56,517 bases of DNA from CAVPCY01 sp963702525. GTDB taxonomy: Bacteria; Actinomycetota; Coriobacteriia; Anaerosomatales; PHET01. The position numbers and the translations under genes were made by a program. The stretch spans positions 1 to 56,517 of the forward strand of contig CAVPCY010000027.1 of NCBI GenBank assembly GCA_963702525.1, in the 5' to 3' direction. Positions within the stretch are counted from its first letter, which is position 1; every line of letters starts with the position of its first letter. The notes under the pieces are model-generated. The model saw only the letters and a list, made by a program, of their open reading frames with translations, was not told the DNA's origin and made no database searches. Shown in pieces: positions 1 through 10,663 of this stretch.

Positions 1-909
1 CGGCGGCCGACTGGGACGAGCGGTTGAGCGCCGAGATGATGCCGACGGTGACCGTCTTCTCCAGGCCGAACGGGCTTCCCACCGCCATGACGTACTGCCC
101 GACACGCGCTCCTTCGACGTGCCGATGTCGGTAGCGGGATACCCTCGCCCTCGATCTTGAGCACCGCGAGGTCACTGGAACGGTCGGTCCCCACGACCTC
201 GCGGGCTTGTCGTTCACCCCCACCGTGACCACGATCGCGTCGGCTCCTTCGATCACGTGGTAGTTCGTGAGGATGTAGCCGTCCTTGCGCACGATCACGC
301 CCGAGCCGTTGCCGGCTTCTTGGCTGACCGTCTGCCCGTGAACGGATCGACGCCCTGCTGGAGCACGGTCACGTTGACCACGGCGGCACGACCTTCGCCG
401 CTACCGCCTCCGAGACCTCGGCCATGCTGTTGCCGGGGTTGATGGTGATCGAGGGACTGCTCGCCTGAGAAGTGGGTCGCACCTGCTCGGCCCTGAGCGG
501 TCGCGTGCCGGGAATCAGCCCGATCGCCCACATGATCCCGCCGAGACGAACACGCCGCCCACGACCGCTCCGAGCGTGGCCGCCGTGACGACCGCCGCGC
601 TCGACCAGCGCCGCTCGACCGCGGGGTCCTCGCACGGCTCGTCGTCGTCGCCCGTGTACTCGCACACAGGAAGCGGCGCCGAGGTGGTGTGCGGGGAGGG
701 CGATGGGCCTCGATCTCGTCGAGGTGCGTGTCGGGGTCGGCCATCCACGCGACCGCTTCGCCTTCGGAGCCGCTGGGCTCGGGCTCCGCGTGCACGTGCC
801 AGTCGGTCGCTGCCGCCTCTGCGGCGATGCGCGCCTGCTCGGCGGCGCATCGGCGCGCCCGAGGGCTTCCCGGGCGTCACGGCGTCGCTGGATTCAGCTC
901 GTCGTGCAT
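1..909 (-). CDS. HtrA/DegP-like serine protease, truncated at the window edge
   Basis: S1C-family trypsin-like protease that should degrade misfolded envelope proteins. The N-terminus is a charged cytoplasmic segment, followed by one membrane segment (around 540-600, Ala/Val/Gly-rich) and the protease domain. The catalytic His lies in LTNYHVIEGAD (about 225-285) and the Asp in SSDLAVLKIEGEG (about 150-185). The strand after it, VMAVGSPFGLEKTVTVG, is visible near the left edge; the catalytic Ser and any PDZ domain are outside the window. Indels near 125, 205, 335, 520-545, 690-720 and 870 split the reading frame. The start at 909 is chosen because a GAGGTG-like ribosome site precedes that ATG; it is uncertain. 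Family assignment is firm, boundaries are not. Confidence 0.75.
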
Positions 910-1058
910 CTCAGGTTCACCTCGGAAGGGGGACTGCGGTTCTAGGACCCATTGTGCCCTGCGAACAGCAACGCTAATGCCCCCGAGCAGCACATGCCAG
1001 CAGGTTCATAGAAAGACCACGGGCCAGTGTCGCGCCCATGCGAGCCGACGCGCAACCG

Positions 1059-2428
1059 CTACGGGCAGCCCCGCCCCATCCACTGGAGCACCGGGCCCGC
1101 TGCGACGCCGAGCACGACCGTGAGCGCGACGCACGCGGACACTGCCACGGCGGCCGGCCACGGGTTCGCGGTCTTCTCGGCAGTCGCCACCCTCGGCTAA
1201 GGAACGACGCGTGCACGATGCGCAGGTAGTAGCCGGCCGACACGACGCTCATCACCACCGCAACGACGACCCACACGCCCAGCCCGCCGCCGAGCGCGGC
1301 CACGAACAGGTACAGCTTGCCGAAGAACCCTGCGAGCGGCGGGATGCCCACCAGCGACACGAGCATGATCACCATCATCCACGCGGTCGCGGCTCGCCGC
1401 TTCGAGAGCCCCGCGAAGTCCGACGATCTCGGTGCCCTCCTCGGCGACCACGAGCATCACGCCCAGCGAAGGCAGCGAGTACGCGAGCACGTAGAAGACC
1501 GCGGAGGCGTAGCCGGCAGCGGTGAGCGTCGAGACGGCCAGCAGCAGGTAGCCGGTGTGTGCGACTCCCGAGTAGGCCATCATGCGCCGGATGTCGGTCT
1601 GGGTGAGTGCGGCGAGGTTGCCGAGGACCATCGAAGCCACCGCCGCGATGAGCAGCGCGGGGCCGAGCGCCGGGGCGGTCGGCCCCACGGCCGAGGTGAG
1701 CCGAACCAGCGCGACCACGGCGGTGAGCTTGGGCACCGTGGAGACGAACGCGACGGTCCACGGCTCGGCGCCCGCGTAGGCATCCGGCGCCCAGTAGTGG
1801 AACGGCGCCGCGGACAGCTTCGCGAACAGCCCCACGAACGTGAGCAGCACCGCAAGCACGCCCACCGTGCCCGCTGCGCTCAGGTCGAACTCCGAGATGA
1901 TGGTGGTGCCGGTCACACCGTAGAGGAACGACATGCCGTAGAGCATCACGAGTGACGTGAGCATCGAGAGCAGGAAGTACTTCAGCGCGCCCTCGAGTCC
2001 GTCGAGGCGCATCCGGCGGTAGCCGATGAGCACGTACGCCGGCATCGTCGCGAGCTCGAGCGCCAGCACGAGCGTCACGAGCTCGCCCGCCGCCGCCATG
2101 AGCATCGCGCCGGTCGCCGAGAACAGCGACAGCGCGACCGCTTCGCGGATCCGGCCGGTCGCCCGGCCCGCGGTCCACAGCAGCCAGATCGCGGCCAGCA
2201 GCGCCACGCCGGTGCTCGCGAAGCGCGCCGGGCCGTCGAACACGAGCATGCCGCCGAAGAGCGGCCTCACCGGTCGGCGCGACTGCGGCGATGCCCCCGC
2301 CAGCAACGCGAGCGCAGCACCCACCCACGCCGAGCCGCGGTCGCCCCCGGCAGGCGCTCGGCGAACAGCGCCCAGAACGCCGCGACCAGGATCAGCAGCT
2401 CGGGGATGAGGAGGGCGTAGCCGGTCAC
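1059..2428 (-). CDS. nuoN: NADH-quinone oxidoreductase subunit N (frameshifted)
   Basis: Antiporter-like proton-pumping membrane subunit of complex I and last gene of the nuo operon. Conserved runs such as LEGALKYFLLSML, FVGLFAKLSAAPFHYW and MMAYSGVAHTGYLL are typical of NuoN. The GTG start at 2428 directly abuts the nuoM stop. Three indels (near 2345, 1380-1430 and 1195) move the coding frame. After each one the next frame resumes NuoN, for example VGIPPLAGFFGKLYLF, then TAEKTANPWPAAV up to the stop at 1059. About 456 codons after repair, a little shorter than the usual ~480. I read the breaks as base-calling errors because the whole operon is otherwise conserved. Confidence 0.9.
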
Positions 2429-3892
2429 CTAGCCACCCAGCGCTTTCGAGAGGGCCTGCATGACCGGGTCGGTGTACTGCAGCAGCGCGGTCCAGTAGAT
2501 GCCGATGACCACGATCAGCACGATCAGCGGCGCCACGACGAGCAGCTCGCGCTTGGTCGCGTCGGGCTGATCGGCCACCGCGGTGCTCGGCACTGCCGAA
2601 CACCACGCGCTGCAGCATCCACAGCATGTACGCGGCGCCCAGCAGCACGCCGAGCGAGGCCACGAGGATGTACCACGACGGGATGACCGCCGACTGCCAC
2701 CCGCCCAGCAGCGAGAGGAACTCGCCCACGAAGCCCGAGAGCCCGGGCAGCCCCATGCTCGCGAACGACGCGAAGGCGATGAGCCCGGCGATGACCGGCA
2801 TCTGGCCGGCGACACCGGAGAGCTCGGCGATCTGCCGGGTGTGCGTGCGCTCGTAGACCATGCCGACCATCAGGAACAGCATGCCGGTGGTCAGGCCGTG
2901 GCTGATGTTGACGGCCATCGCGCCGTTGAGACCGGCCGCCGTCGCCGACGCGATGCCGAGCATCGCGAAGCCCATGTGCGAGACCGAGGAGTACGCCACG
3001 AGCTTCTTCACGTCGGTCTGTGCGAAGGCGGTCGCGGCGCCGTAGATGATCGAGACCACGGCGAGGACCGCGATGAGCTATCTGCCACTGCGAGAAGCCG
3101 CCGGGCAGGATGGGCAGCGAGATGCGCAGGAAGCCGTAGGTGCCCATCTTGAGCATGATGCCGGCGAGCAGGACCGACGCTGCGGTGGGCGCTTCGACGT
3201 GCGCGTCGGGCAGCCACGTGTGCAGCGGGAAGACCGGGACCTTCACCGCGAAGCCCAGGAAGAACGCGAAGAAGAGCCACCACTGCAGCTGTGCCGGAAG
3301 CGCCGGCCCGAGCACGGCGAGCTCGACCAGGTCGAAGCTGCCGGTCTGCAGGTAGAGCGCGACCACACCCACGAGCATGAACACCGAGCCGAGCAGCGTG
3401 TAGAGGAAGAACTTGATCGCCGCGTACTCCCGGCGCGGACCGCCCCACTCGGCGATCAGGAAGTACATGGGGACGAGCACGAGCTCCCAGAACACGTAGA
3501 ACAGCACGAAGTCGAGCGCGACGAACACGCCGTTCATGCCCACCTGCAGCAGCAGCAGCATCGCGAAGTAGAACGACGGCTTCTTGTCGATCTTCCAGCT
3601 TGCGATGACCGCGAGCAAGGTGAGCAGCGCCGAGAGGAACACGAGCGGCATCGAGATGCCGTCGACGCCCATGTGGTACTGGATGCCCGCCTGCGGCACC
3701 CAGGCGAACTGCTCGACGAACTGCATCGAGGCGTCCGGGAACGAAGCGCACGAGCATGACGACGGCCAACGCGAGATCGGCGCCGGTCACGCCGAGCGCG
3801 ACCCACTTGGCGAGATCGCCCCGGCTCTTGGGAAGCAGCGCGCAGGCGAGCACACCCGCGAGCGGCAAGAAGACTATCCAGCTGAGCAGCAC
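2429..3892 (-). CDS. nuoM: NADH-quinone oxidoreductase subunit M (frameshifted)
   Basis: Second antiporter-like subunit of complex I, about 487 codons after repair. Recognisable by MNGVFVALDFVLFYVFWE, PLHTWLPDAHVEAPT and SSVSHMGFAMLG. GTG start at 3892, with an AAGGGGGG ribosome site lying inside the end of nuoL. The stop is immediately followed by nuoN. Indels near 3735, 3075 and 2585 split the reading frame into four pieces that together cover the entire family length, including the C-terminal helix ending LSKALGG. Acts in the membrane arm as a proton channel; loss of function is unlikely given the intact residues in each piece. Confidence 0.92.
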
Positions 3893-3893
3893 G

Positions 3894-5814
3894 CTAGGCC
3901 CCCCTTGAGACGACAACCAGGACGAGCATCAGTACGACGACGGCGCCCAAGACGAGGCGCTGGTAGCTCTGGAGCTGTCCGGTCTGAAGGCGCCGGGCGC
4001 GGCGGCCTATCGACACGGCGAGTGTGGCCAGACCGTTGACCGCGGCGTCGATGACGCCGCCGTCGAACCGCCACGCGCCCTTGGACGCGGCCACCCATCC
4101 TCGGCCGGCGCCGTTCACCACCGCGTCGACGCCCTTCTGATCGAAGACCGCGAGCGCGTCGGCCGAGCGCATGTAGCCGCCGATGATGAAGTGGTCGTAG
4201 GTGAGGTCGAAGTAGAACTTCTGCACGAGCATGTCGTAGAAGAAGCCGAAGCGCTGCTTCCATACGCGCGTGTTGACCACCATCGACCGGCGGCCGTAGA
4301 CCCACCAGCCAACGCCGATGCCCGTGCCCGCCACCGCGACCGAGACGAGCAGCATCGCCATGCTCGGCCACTCGCCCTCATGTCCGAGGAACGCCGCGAA
4401 CACGGTGGTGGCCCAGCCCGCGAGCACGCTCACGACCGCGAGCAGGCTCATCGGCAGCGAGCATGGAGGTGTGGCCTTCCTTGAGGTGCTCGGACTGCTC
4501 GGGACCCGAGAAGACCCGGAACCACAGGCGCGTCATGTAGAACGCCGTGAGGCCGGACGCCACGATCACACCCATGAACGCGACCGGAGTGACCCTCGTG
4601 CAGCAGCACCGCGAGGATCTCGTCCTTGCTGAAGAAGCCGGCAAGCGGCGGGACACCCGCGAGCGCCATCGCGCCCACCGTGAACGTCGCGGTAGTCCAC
4701 GGCATCCGCTTGGCCAGACCGCCCATCTCGCGCATGTCTTGCGTGTGCGCGGCGTGGATGATGACGCCCGCTCCCAGGAACAGCAGCGACTTGAAGTACG
4801 CGTGCGTGGTCAGGTGGAACAGCGACGCGGTGGCGCTGCCCGCGCCCAGCGCCACGAACATCAGCCCCAACTGGCTGATCGTCGAGTACGCGAGCACCTT
4901 CTTGATGTCGTGCTGCACGCACGCAAGAAGGCCGCCGAGAAGCGCCGTGGCGACGCCGATGAACAGCATCGCGCTCATCACCTGTGGCGCTGCCTCGAAG
5001 ATCGGCAGCGTGCGGGCGATGACGAACACGCCCGCCGCGACCATCGTGGCGGCGTGGATGAGCGCCGAGGCGGGCGTGGGGCCGGCCATCGCGTCGGGCA
5101 GCCACACGTGGAGCGGTATCTGGGCCGACTTGCCCATCGCCGCCCACAGCAGGCCGATCGCCGCCGCCGTCGCCACGCCGGGCGCCCACTCGGGAACCGA
5201 GCTCAGGACCTCAGCGAGGTCGAACGTGCCGACGGCCGTGAAGATGGTGAACAGCGCGATGAGGAACCCGAGGTCGCCCACGCGCGTCGTGAGAAACGCC
5301 TTCTGCGAGGCCTTGCGCGGGGCCTCGTTCTCGTACCAGAAGCCGATGAGCAGGTACGAGCACAGGCCCATCATCTCCCACATCACGAAGGTGAAGAGCA
5401 GGTTCTCGGAAAGCACCAAGAACAGCATCGCCGAGGTGAACAGGGAGAGCACCGCGTAGTACCAGCCGATGCGCTCGTCTTTGTGCATGTATCCGAGCGA
5501 GTAGACCTGCACGCACGTGGCAACGATGGTGACGGTCACGAGGGTCACCGCGGCGACGGGGTCCAGTGCCAGCTTCGCGTCGAAGGTGTACTCGCCCATG
5601 CGGCCGAAGGTCCAGGCCCACGACCCAGACGGGCTCCCCGTGCTCCCCTGCCCGGCCACACTGCGAGCGAGCGCGGCGATACGAGAGCACGCACGACGTC
5701 GCCATCGCGAAGACCGACAGCAGGATCAGCCGGTTGCGGATCGCTCGGGACAGCGGCAGCAGAGATCACGAACGCCAGTGCCGGAAGCCCGGGTATGAGG
5801 AGGACCCAGTCCAT
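3894..5814 (-). CDS. nuoL: NADH-quinone oxidoreductase subunit L (frameshifted)
   Basis: Largest antiporter-like subunit, about 640 codons after repair, with the C-terminal lateral-helix region (WWVYGRRSMVVNTRVWKQ onward). Diagnostic segments are DLGFLIALFTIFTAVGTFD, MGKSAQIPLHVWLPDAMAG and HAYFKSLLFLGAG. Starts with ATG at 5814, three bases after the nuoK stop (MDWVLLIPGLPALAFVIS, a membrane helix). Indels near 5740, 5650, 4590 and 4455 break the frame. The C-terminus ends in a hydrophobic helix at 3894, one base before nuoM. Confidence 0.92.
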
Positions 5815-5817
5815 GCC

Positions 5818-6129
5818 CTACCCCTTCAGCTCCGACAGATTGGTCACTTCGCTCGTGCGCGACCGCCGGTAGATGGCAAGCACGAGCGCGAGGCCCAGAC
5901 CCACCTCGGCCGCCGAGATGACCATGGTGAAGACGGTGAAGAACCACCCGGTCATCTCCTGGGGCGTGCGGAAGCGCGCGAACGCGATCAGGTTGATGCC
6001 CACCGCGATCGACATGAGCTCGAGCGACATCAGCACCTGGATCGCGCCCTTCTTCGAGACGGCGCCGTACACGCCGAGCGAGAAGATCAGTGCGCCCAGG
6101 ATCAGGAAGGCTTCGAGACCGACACGCAT
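5818..6129 (-). CDS. nuoK: NADH-quinone oxidoreductase subunit K
   Basis: Small membrane subunit of complex I, 103 residues with three predicted helices, the usual family length. The helix-2 Glu implicated in proton transfer is in LMSLELMSIAVGINL, and the helix-3 Glu in ISAAEVGLGLALVLAIYR. One of the few operon members with no indel. Its ATG at 6129 directly follows the nuoJ stop, consistent with translational coupling. Confidence 0.97.
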   Translation of the reverse strand: MRVGLEAFLILGALIFSLGVYGAVSKKGAIQVLMSLELMSIAVGINLIAFARFRTPQEMTGWFFTVFTMVISAAEVGLGLALVLAIYRRSRTSEVTNLSELKG

Positions 6130-6637
6130 CTACTCGTCCCCCTCCCTCGACCAGAGCACCGCCGCGACGAGCGCTGCGGTGAGCACGAGCGAGGCGATCT
6201 CGAACGGCGCGACCCAGCCGTCGATGCTGAACATCTTCTCGCCGAAGGCCACGAGGTCCGGAGCCTGTTGCGGCAGTGTGACCGGCGCGCGCCGTCCATC
6301 CGACGACGGCGAACGCGACGACGCCGAAGAACACCGCGGCGAGAGCCAACGCGAGCCACGAACCGTCGCGAGGACGGACCGCATCGACTCGGTCGCGCAG
6401 CGTGATCATGATGGTGAAGATGAGCAGGATGGCGAGCGCGCCGGCGTAGATCAGCAGCTGAACGAGTGCGATGTAGTCCGCGCCCAGCAGCATGTAGATG
6501 CCGGCAACCGAGACCGACACGCCGAGCAGCCAGAACGCCGCGTGCACCACGTTGCGGGTCGCGAGCATCGCCACCGAACCGCCCACCGTCACGAGCGCGA
6601 GCGCCACGAAGGCAATGCCGTTCACGGTCTCACTCAT
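6130..6637 (-). CDS. nuoJ: NADH-quinone oxidoreductase subunit J (frameshifted)
   Basis: Membrane subunit J, about 168 codons. The N-terminal helices (VALALVTVGGSVAMLATRN, and ADYIALVQLLIYAGALAILL with its conserved Tyr) are in one frame. After an indel near 6280 the C-terminus continues as WVAPFEIASLVLTAALVAAV. The ATG overlaps the nuoI stop by eight bases. The loop between helices carries a divergent, low-complexity stretch at the indel, so the exact residues there are uncertain. Confidence 0.92.
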
Positions 6638-7172
6638 CGGCGCTCACCTCCTCGGCGGCGCGGGCGCGGGCGTGTCGGCGGGCGCGGGCGCATCGGCAGC
6701 GGGCTGCGGCGCGTGTCGGCACGGCGTTCGCAGCCGGCGCGGGGCGCTCGGCACGCTTGGGCTTGGCGACGGGCGTGTCGGTGAGCAGGTCGACGGCGAG
6801 CTCCTCGGCCGAGAAGCGCGCGAGCTCGTAGTCGTGCCCCTGCTCGATGGCGTCGAACGGGCACGCCTCGACGCACAGGCCGCACATCATGCACGCGCCG
6901 ATCTCGTAGTGCCACCGGTCGATGGTCTTGTTGCGCTCCTCGTCGGTGGTGATGTCGATCTTGATGATGTAGTCGGGGCACGCCTTCTCGCAGGCGAGAC
7001 ATCCCGTGCACTTGTGGTTGCCGTGGTCGTCCACCTTCATCTGCACGGCCCAGCGAGCGCGCTCGGGAAGCGTGATCTTCTCGCGCGGATACTGGACGGT
7101 GATGGGCCCGCGCATCATGTTGCGCATCGAGATGCGCATGCCGTTGAGGATGCCGGTGCCCCACACGCTCAT
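6630..7172 (-). CDS. nuoI: NADH-quinone oxidoreductase subunit I, 2x[4Fe-4S]
   Basis: Ferredoxin-like subunit carrying clusters N6a and N6b in the hydrophilic arm. Two motifs are visible: CTGCLACEKACP and CMMCGLCVEACP. About 180 codons; ATG at 7172 overlaps the nuoH stop. Downstream of residue ~140 the protein ends in a long Ala/Arg tail as read. In the neighbouring frame the same bases give an Ala/Pro-rich tail (PAADAPAPADTPAPAP), so a pair of compensating indels near 6690-6730 is possible. In a complex lacking NuoEFG this subunit would lie close to where electrons enter from an external donor. Confidence 0.95.
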   Translation of the reverse strand: MSVWGTGILNGMRISMRNMMRGPITVQYPREKITLPERARWAVQMKVDDHGNHKCTGCLACEKACPDYIIKIDITTDEERNKTIDRWHYEIGACMMCGLCVEACPFDAIEQGHDYELARFSAEELAVDLLTDTPVAKPKRAERPAPAANAVPTRAAARCRCARARRHARARAAEEVSADE

Positions 7173-8164
7173 CGGGCACCTCCAAACAGCACTGGCCACA
7201 GCTTCACGGCGATACCCGTGATCATGACCCACGCGAGCGAGGCCGGGAGCAGCACCTTCCAGCCCAGCGAGAGCAGCTGGTCGATGCGCACGCGGGGCAG
7301 CGTGCCGCGGATCCACATCAGGACGGCGATGAGCAGGTAGACCTTGAGCATGAAGACGACCGGCGCGAATCCGCCGAGTGCATCGACAGGAACGAACGGG
7401 ATGGCCCACCCGCCGAAGAACAGCGTCACCATCACCGAGCAGAAGATGAAGATGTTGCTGAACTCCGAGAGGAAGAGCAGTCCGAACTTCATCGACGCGT
7501 ACTCCGTCGCGAAGCCGCCGACGAGCTCCGACTCGGCCTCGGACATGTCGAACGGCGTCTGGTTGACCTCGATCAAGCCGGCTATGAGGAACATCACGAA
7601 CGCAGGCAGACACGGCAGGATGAACCACACCGGGTCTTGCGCCTTCACGATGTCGCTCATGTTGAGCGAGCCGGCGATCATGACCGGCGGCAGCGCCGCG
7701 AGCAGCATCGGCACCTCGTAGGTGATCTGCTGAGCCACGGCACGCATGCCGCCCAGCAGCGACCACTTGTTCGCGCTCGCCCAGCCGGCGGCGACGATTC
7801 CCAGCGGGACCAGCGACACGACCGCGAAGGTGAACAGCAGGCCCAAGTCGAGATCGGCCGCCATCACCGAGTCGGAGAAGGGGATCGCCGCGTATGCCGC
7901 CAGCGACGGCACGAACACGATCGCAGGCGCCAGGAAGTAGAGTCCCCTGTCGACGTTGGCCGGCGTGGGGTCTTCCTTGGTGAGCAGCTTGAGCACGTCG
8001 GCGAGCGTCTGGAACATGCCGCTCGGCCCGAGCTCCATCGGCCCCAGGCGCACGTGCAGGTGGCCGAGGACCTTGCGCAGCATGTAGATGAGCACCACGC
8101 CGTTCGCGAGCATCAGCCCCAACGCGGCGAGCACTCTGAAGGACGCTGTCAGCAGGGGGTTCAT
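7169..8164 (-). CDS. nuoH: NADH-quinone oxidoreductase subunit H
   Basis: Membrane subunit forming much of the quinone-binding chamber, 331 residues, unbroken. Family signatures are visible: RLGPMELGPSGMFQTLADV near the N-terminus, AGLIEVNQTPFDMSEAESE with conserved acidic residues, and the C-terminal RVRIDQLLSLGWKVLLP. Start and stop overlap nuoD and nuoI by four bases each. Confidence 0.97.
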   Translation of the reverse strand: MNPLLTASFRVLAALGLMLANGVVLIYMLRKVLGHLHVRLGPMELGPSGMFQTLADVLKLLTKEDPTPANVDRGLYFLAPAIVFVPSLAAYAAIPFSDSVMAADLDLGLLFTFAVVSLVPLGIVAAGWASANKWSLLGGMRAVAQQITYEVPMLLAALPPVMIAGSLNMSDIVKAQDPVWFILPCLPAFVMFLIAGLIEVNQTPFDMSEAESELVGGFATEYASMKFGLLFLSEFSNIFIFCSVMVTLFFGGWAIPFVPVDALGGFAPVVFMLKVYLLIAVLMWIRGTLPRVRIDQLLSLGWKVLLPASLAWVMITGIAVKLWPVLFGGAR

Positions 8165-9371
8165 CGGTCGATCTCCCCCAGCACGACGTCGATACTGCCG
8201 AGGATGACGACCGCGTCGGCGAGCAGCGCGCCGGGGAGCAGCGCCTCGCCCACCTGCAGCGCGTAGAGCGCCGGCGGGCGGTAGCGCATCCGGTACGGGT
8301 TCTCGGTGCCGTCGGAGACCAGATGCACGCCCAGCTCGCCCCTGGGCGACTCGACCGACGCGTACGCCTCGCCCGCCGGCGGACGCAGCACCTTGGGCAC
8401 CTTGGCGGTGAAGTCGCCTTCGGGCAGTCCGTCCATGCACTGGCGGCAGATGCGCACGGCCTGGCGCATCTCCTCCATGCGCACCGCGTAGCGAGCGTAG
8501 CAGTCGCCTTCCTCGGCGATGGGGATCGAGAACTCCATCTCGTCGTAGGCGGCGTACGGGATGTCTCGGCGTACGTCGAAGCTCACGCCGCTCGCGCGCA
8601 GGTTCGCGCCGGTGAGCCCGTAGGCGATCGCCGCGTGCTTCTCGATCACGCCCACGCCCCGCATGCGCGCCTGGAAGATCTCGTTTCCGCCGAGCAGCTG
8701 GTCGTGCTCGTCGAGGTAGGTGTCGATCGTCGAGAGGAACCGCCGGATCTTCTGCTCGGCGGTGTGGGTGATGTCGCGCACGACGCCGCCCGGCCGCACG
8801 TAGTTGAACATCATGCGCTGACCGGTGACGTCCTCGAGGATGTCGAGCAGGTGCTCGCGATCGCGGACCGCGTAGAGGAACTGCCCCATCGCCCCGTTGT
8901 CGAGCCCCATCGTCCCGTACCACACGAGGTGGCTCGCGAGGCGGTTGAGCTCGCCCATCAGCACGCGCAGCCAGTTCGCCCGCCGAGGAACCTCGATCTC
9001 GGCGATCTTCTCGGCGGCAAGGGCGAAGGCGAGCTCGTTGTGGATGCCGGAGACGTAGTCGCCTCGGTCCATGAGCGTGCCCACCGCGCTGTAGCGGCGC
9101 GACTCGGCGAGCTTCTCGATGCCGCGGTGCAGGTAGCCGACAACGGCCTCGCCTGCGACGACCTCTTCGCCGTCGAGCTCGAGCAGCACTCGCAAGACGC
9201 CGTGCGTCGAGGGGTGCTGCGGCCCCATGTTGACGATGAGGTGCTCGGTCGAGGGACGGTCGACTCCCAGCGGGCGCGCGGTACAGCGAGATCGGCAGGT
9301 CCTCGGGAAGCTCGGGAGCTGCCGGCGGTCAGCCAGCCGGCGTGCTTGACCACGCTGCGAGGATCGCTCAC
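8161..9371 (-). CDS. nuoD: NADH-quinone oxidoreductase subunit D (frameshift near N-terminus)
   Basis: 49-kDa-type subunit that forms the quinone pocket with NuoB. The main block begins at MGPQHPSTHGVLRVLLELDG (9228) and runs unbroken to the stop, with the conserved quinone-site His in HPSTHG and the run VSGIHNELAFALAAE. The true start is the GTG at 9371, overlapping the nuoC stop by four bases. The first ~45 codons are separated by an indel near 9265-9290; after repair they end TEHLIVN before the main block. About 403 codons total. NuoC and NuoD are separate genes here. Confidence 0.95.
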
Positions 9372-9832
9372 CGGTTGCGCACCTCCTCCGGCGTCCGGAT
9401 GGGGATGCGCTTGAGCAGCAGCGGGTCGATACCCTCGGTGAGCAGCAGGTACTTGGGGTTGGGATGGCCCGACAGGGTCAGGCCGAACATCTCGCACAGC
9501 TCGCGCTCGGGCATGAGCGCAGCCGGGAAGATGCACCACACGCTCGCGAGGTCGGCGCCGTACTCGTGAGCGACCTTGACGTAGACCTCTTCGTCACGCG
9601 CGAACGAACGCAGGTGATAGACCGCCTCGACGGCTTCACCGGTGTCGATGCCGAACACGTCGACCAGGAAGGCGAAGTCGTGATCGGACTCCTTGAGCGC
9701 CATCAGCGCGGCACCGGTCTGAGCAGGTGCGACGCGCGCGACCACGCCCAGTACGGCGACGTCCTCGACGGCGACGTCCGTGACTCCGGCGCGCTCGAGT
9801 GCGCTAGCTATGTGCGTCGCGTCGGGCTTCAA
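9368..9832 (-). CDS. nuoC: NADH-quinone oxidoreductase subunit C
   Basis: 30-kDa-type subunit of the hydrophilic arm, 154 residues, unbroken. Contains the family signature region YHLRSFARDEEVYVKV and ALMPERELCEMFGLTLSGHP. Starts with ATG at 9832, inside the last 29 bases of nuoB, and ends in a four-base overlap with nuoD. Confidence 0.95.
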   Translation of the reverse strand: MKPDATHIASALERAGVTDVAVEDVAVLGVVARVAPAQTGAALMALKESDHDFAFLVDVFGIDTGEAVEAVYHLRSFARDEEVYVKVAHEYGADLASVWCIFPAALMPERELCEMFGLTLSGHPNPKYLLLTEGIDPLLLKRIPIRTPEEVRNR

Positions 9833-10310
9833 GCCTGGTCTCCGTTTGCGCCTTGATCTTCTCCATGAGCTGCAAGAACCCGTACTGCACCGACTCGGGC
9901 CGAGGCGGGCAGCCGGGGATGTAGACGTCGACGGGGACGATCTTGTCGACGCCGAGGATGACGTTGGGGTACTCGCGGAACGGTCCGCCGGTACTCGCGC
10001 AGGCGCCCATCGAGACGACCCACTTGGGCTCGGGCATCTGGTCGTAGAGCCGCTTCACCGTATCGGCCATCTTGTGGTTCACGGTGCCGGCCACGATCAT
10101 CACGTCGGCCTGCCGAGGGCTGGCTCGGAAGAACACGCCGTGACGGTCGAAGTCGAAGCGCGGGCCGGAGGCGTGCATCAGGCCTTCGATCGCGCAGCAC
10201 GCGATGCCGAACGCCATGTACCACAACGAGCGCCGCCGGGCCCAGTCGAAGAGCTGCTCACTACGAATGAAGAGGACCGAGTTCTCGCCGGTGAATCGGT
10301 CTATCGCCAT
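9804..10310 (-). CDS. nuoB: NADH-quinone oxidoreductase subunit B
   Basis: Subunit that holds cluster N2, which reduces quinone. The cluster ligands are visible: adjacent cysteines in FGIACCAIEGLM, one in VSMGACASTGG and one in IPGCPPRPES. 168 residues, unbroken, with ATG at 10310 overlapping the end of nuoA by 10 bases. The C-terminal extension (TETRLEARRDAHS) overlaps nuoC by 29 bases; this could be genuine or reflect a missed indel near the stop. Confidence 0.96.
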   Translation of the reverse strand: MAIDRFTGENSVLFIRSEQLFDWARRRSLWYMAFGIACCAIEGLMHASGPRFDFDRHGVFFRASPRQADVMIVAGTVNHKMADTVKRLYDQMPEPKWVVSMGACASTGGPFREYPNVILGVDKIVPVDVYIPGCPPRPESVQYGFLQLMEKIKAQTETRLEARRDAHS

Positions 10311-10663
10311 CTGAGCGCGCCCTCCTTCCACGCATAGAGGAGACCCGCGAACAGGATCGACACGAAGACGATCATCTCGATGACCACGAACCACCCCACG
10401 CCCGGACGGCCGAACGTGACGGCCCACGGGTAGAGGAAGACGGTCTCGATATCGAAGATCACGTAGAGGAGCGCGTAGACGTAGTAGCCCGAGCGGAACT
10501 GCACCCACGGGCCGCCGATCGGCTCGACGCCGCACTCGTAGGTCTCGGACTTCTCGGGAGAGGGCTTCTTGGGCGAGAGCAGCCATGACGAGGCCAGCGC
10601 GACCACGACGAACAGCGCGCCGATAACGACGAACCCAGCGATGACCAGCCGCTCGAGCTCCAC
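10301..10663 (-). CDS. nuoA: NADH-quinone oxidoreductase subunit A
   Basis: First gene of the complex I operon: three membrane helices, about 120 residues. The family signature KSETYECGVEPIGGPWVQF contains the conserved loop Cys. I chose the GTG at 10663 because it gives a normal-length protein starting just before helix 1 and has a GGG-rich site upstream; the frame stays open to 10753 but that extension is not hydrophobic and has no counterpart in the family. Confidence 0.93.
   Translation of the reverse strand: MELERLVIAGFVVIGALFVVVALASSWLLSPKKPSPEKSETYECGVEPIGGPWVQFRSGYYVYALLYVIFDIETVFLYPWAVTFGRPGVGWFVVIEMIVFVSILFAGLLYAWKEGALRWR

Noticed and set aside
1059..5814. nuoL, nuoM and nuoN as pseudogenes
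   Set aside because: Each break is a single-base shift with the full family sequence preserved on both sides, and the rest of the operon is intact; error is more likely than decay.
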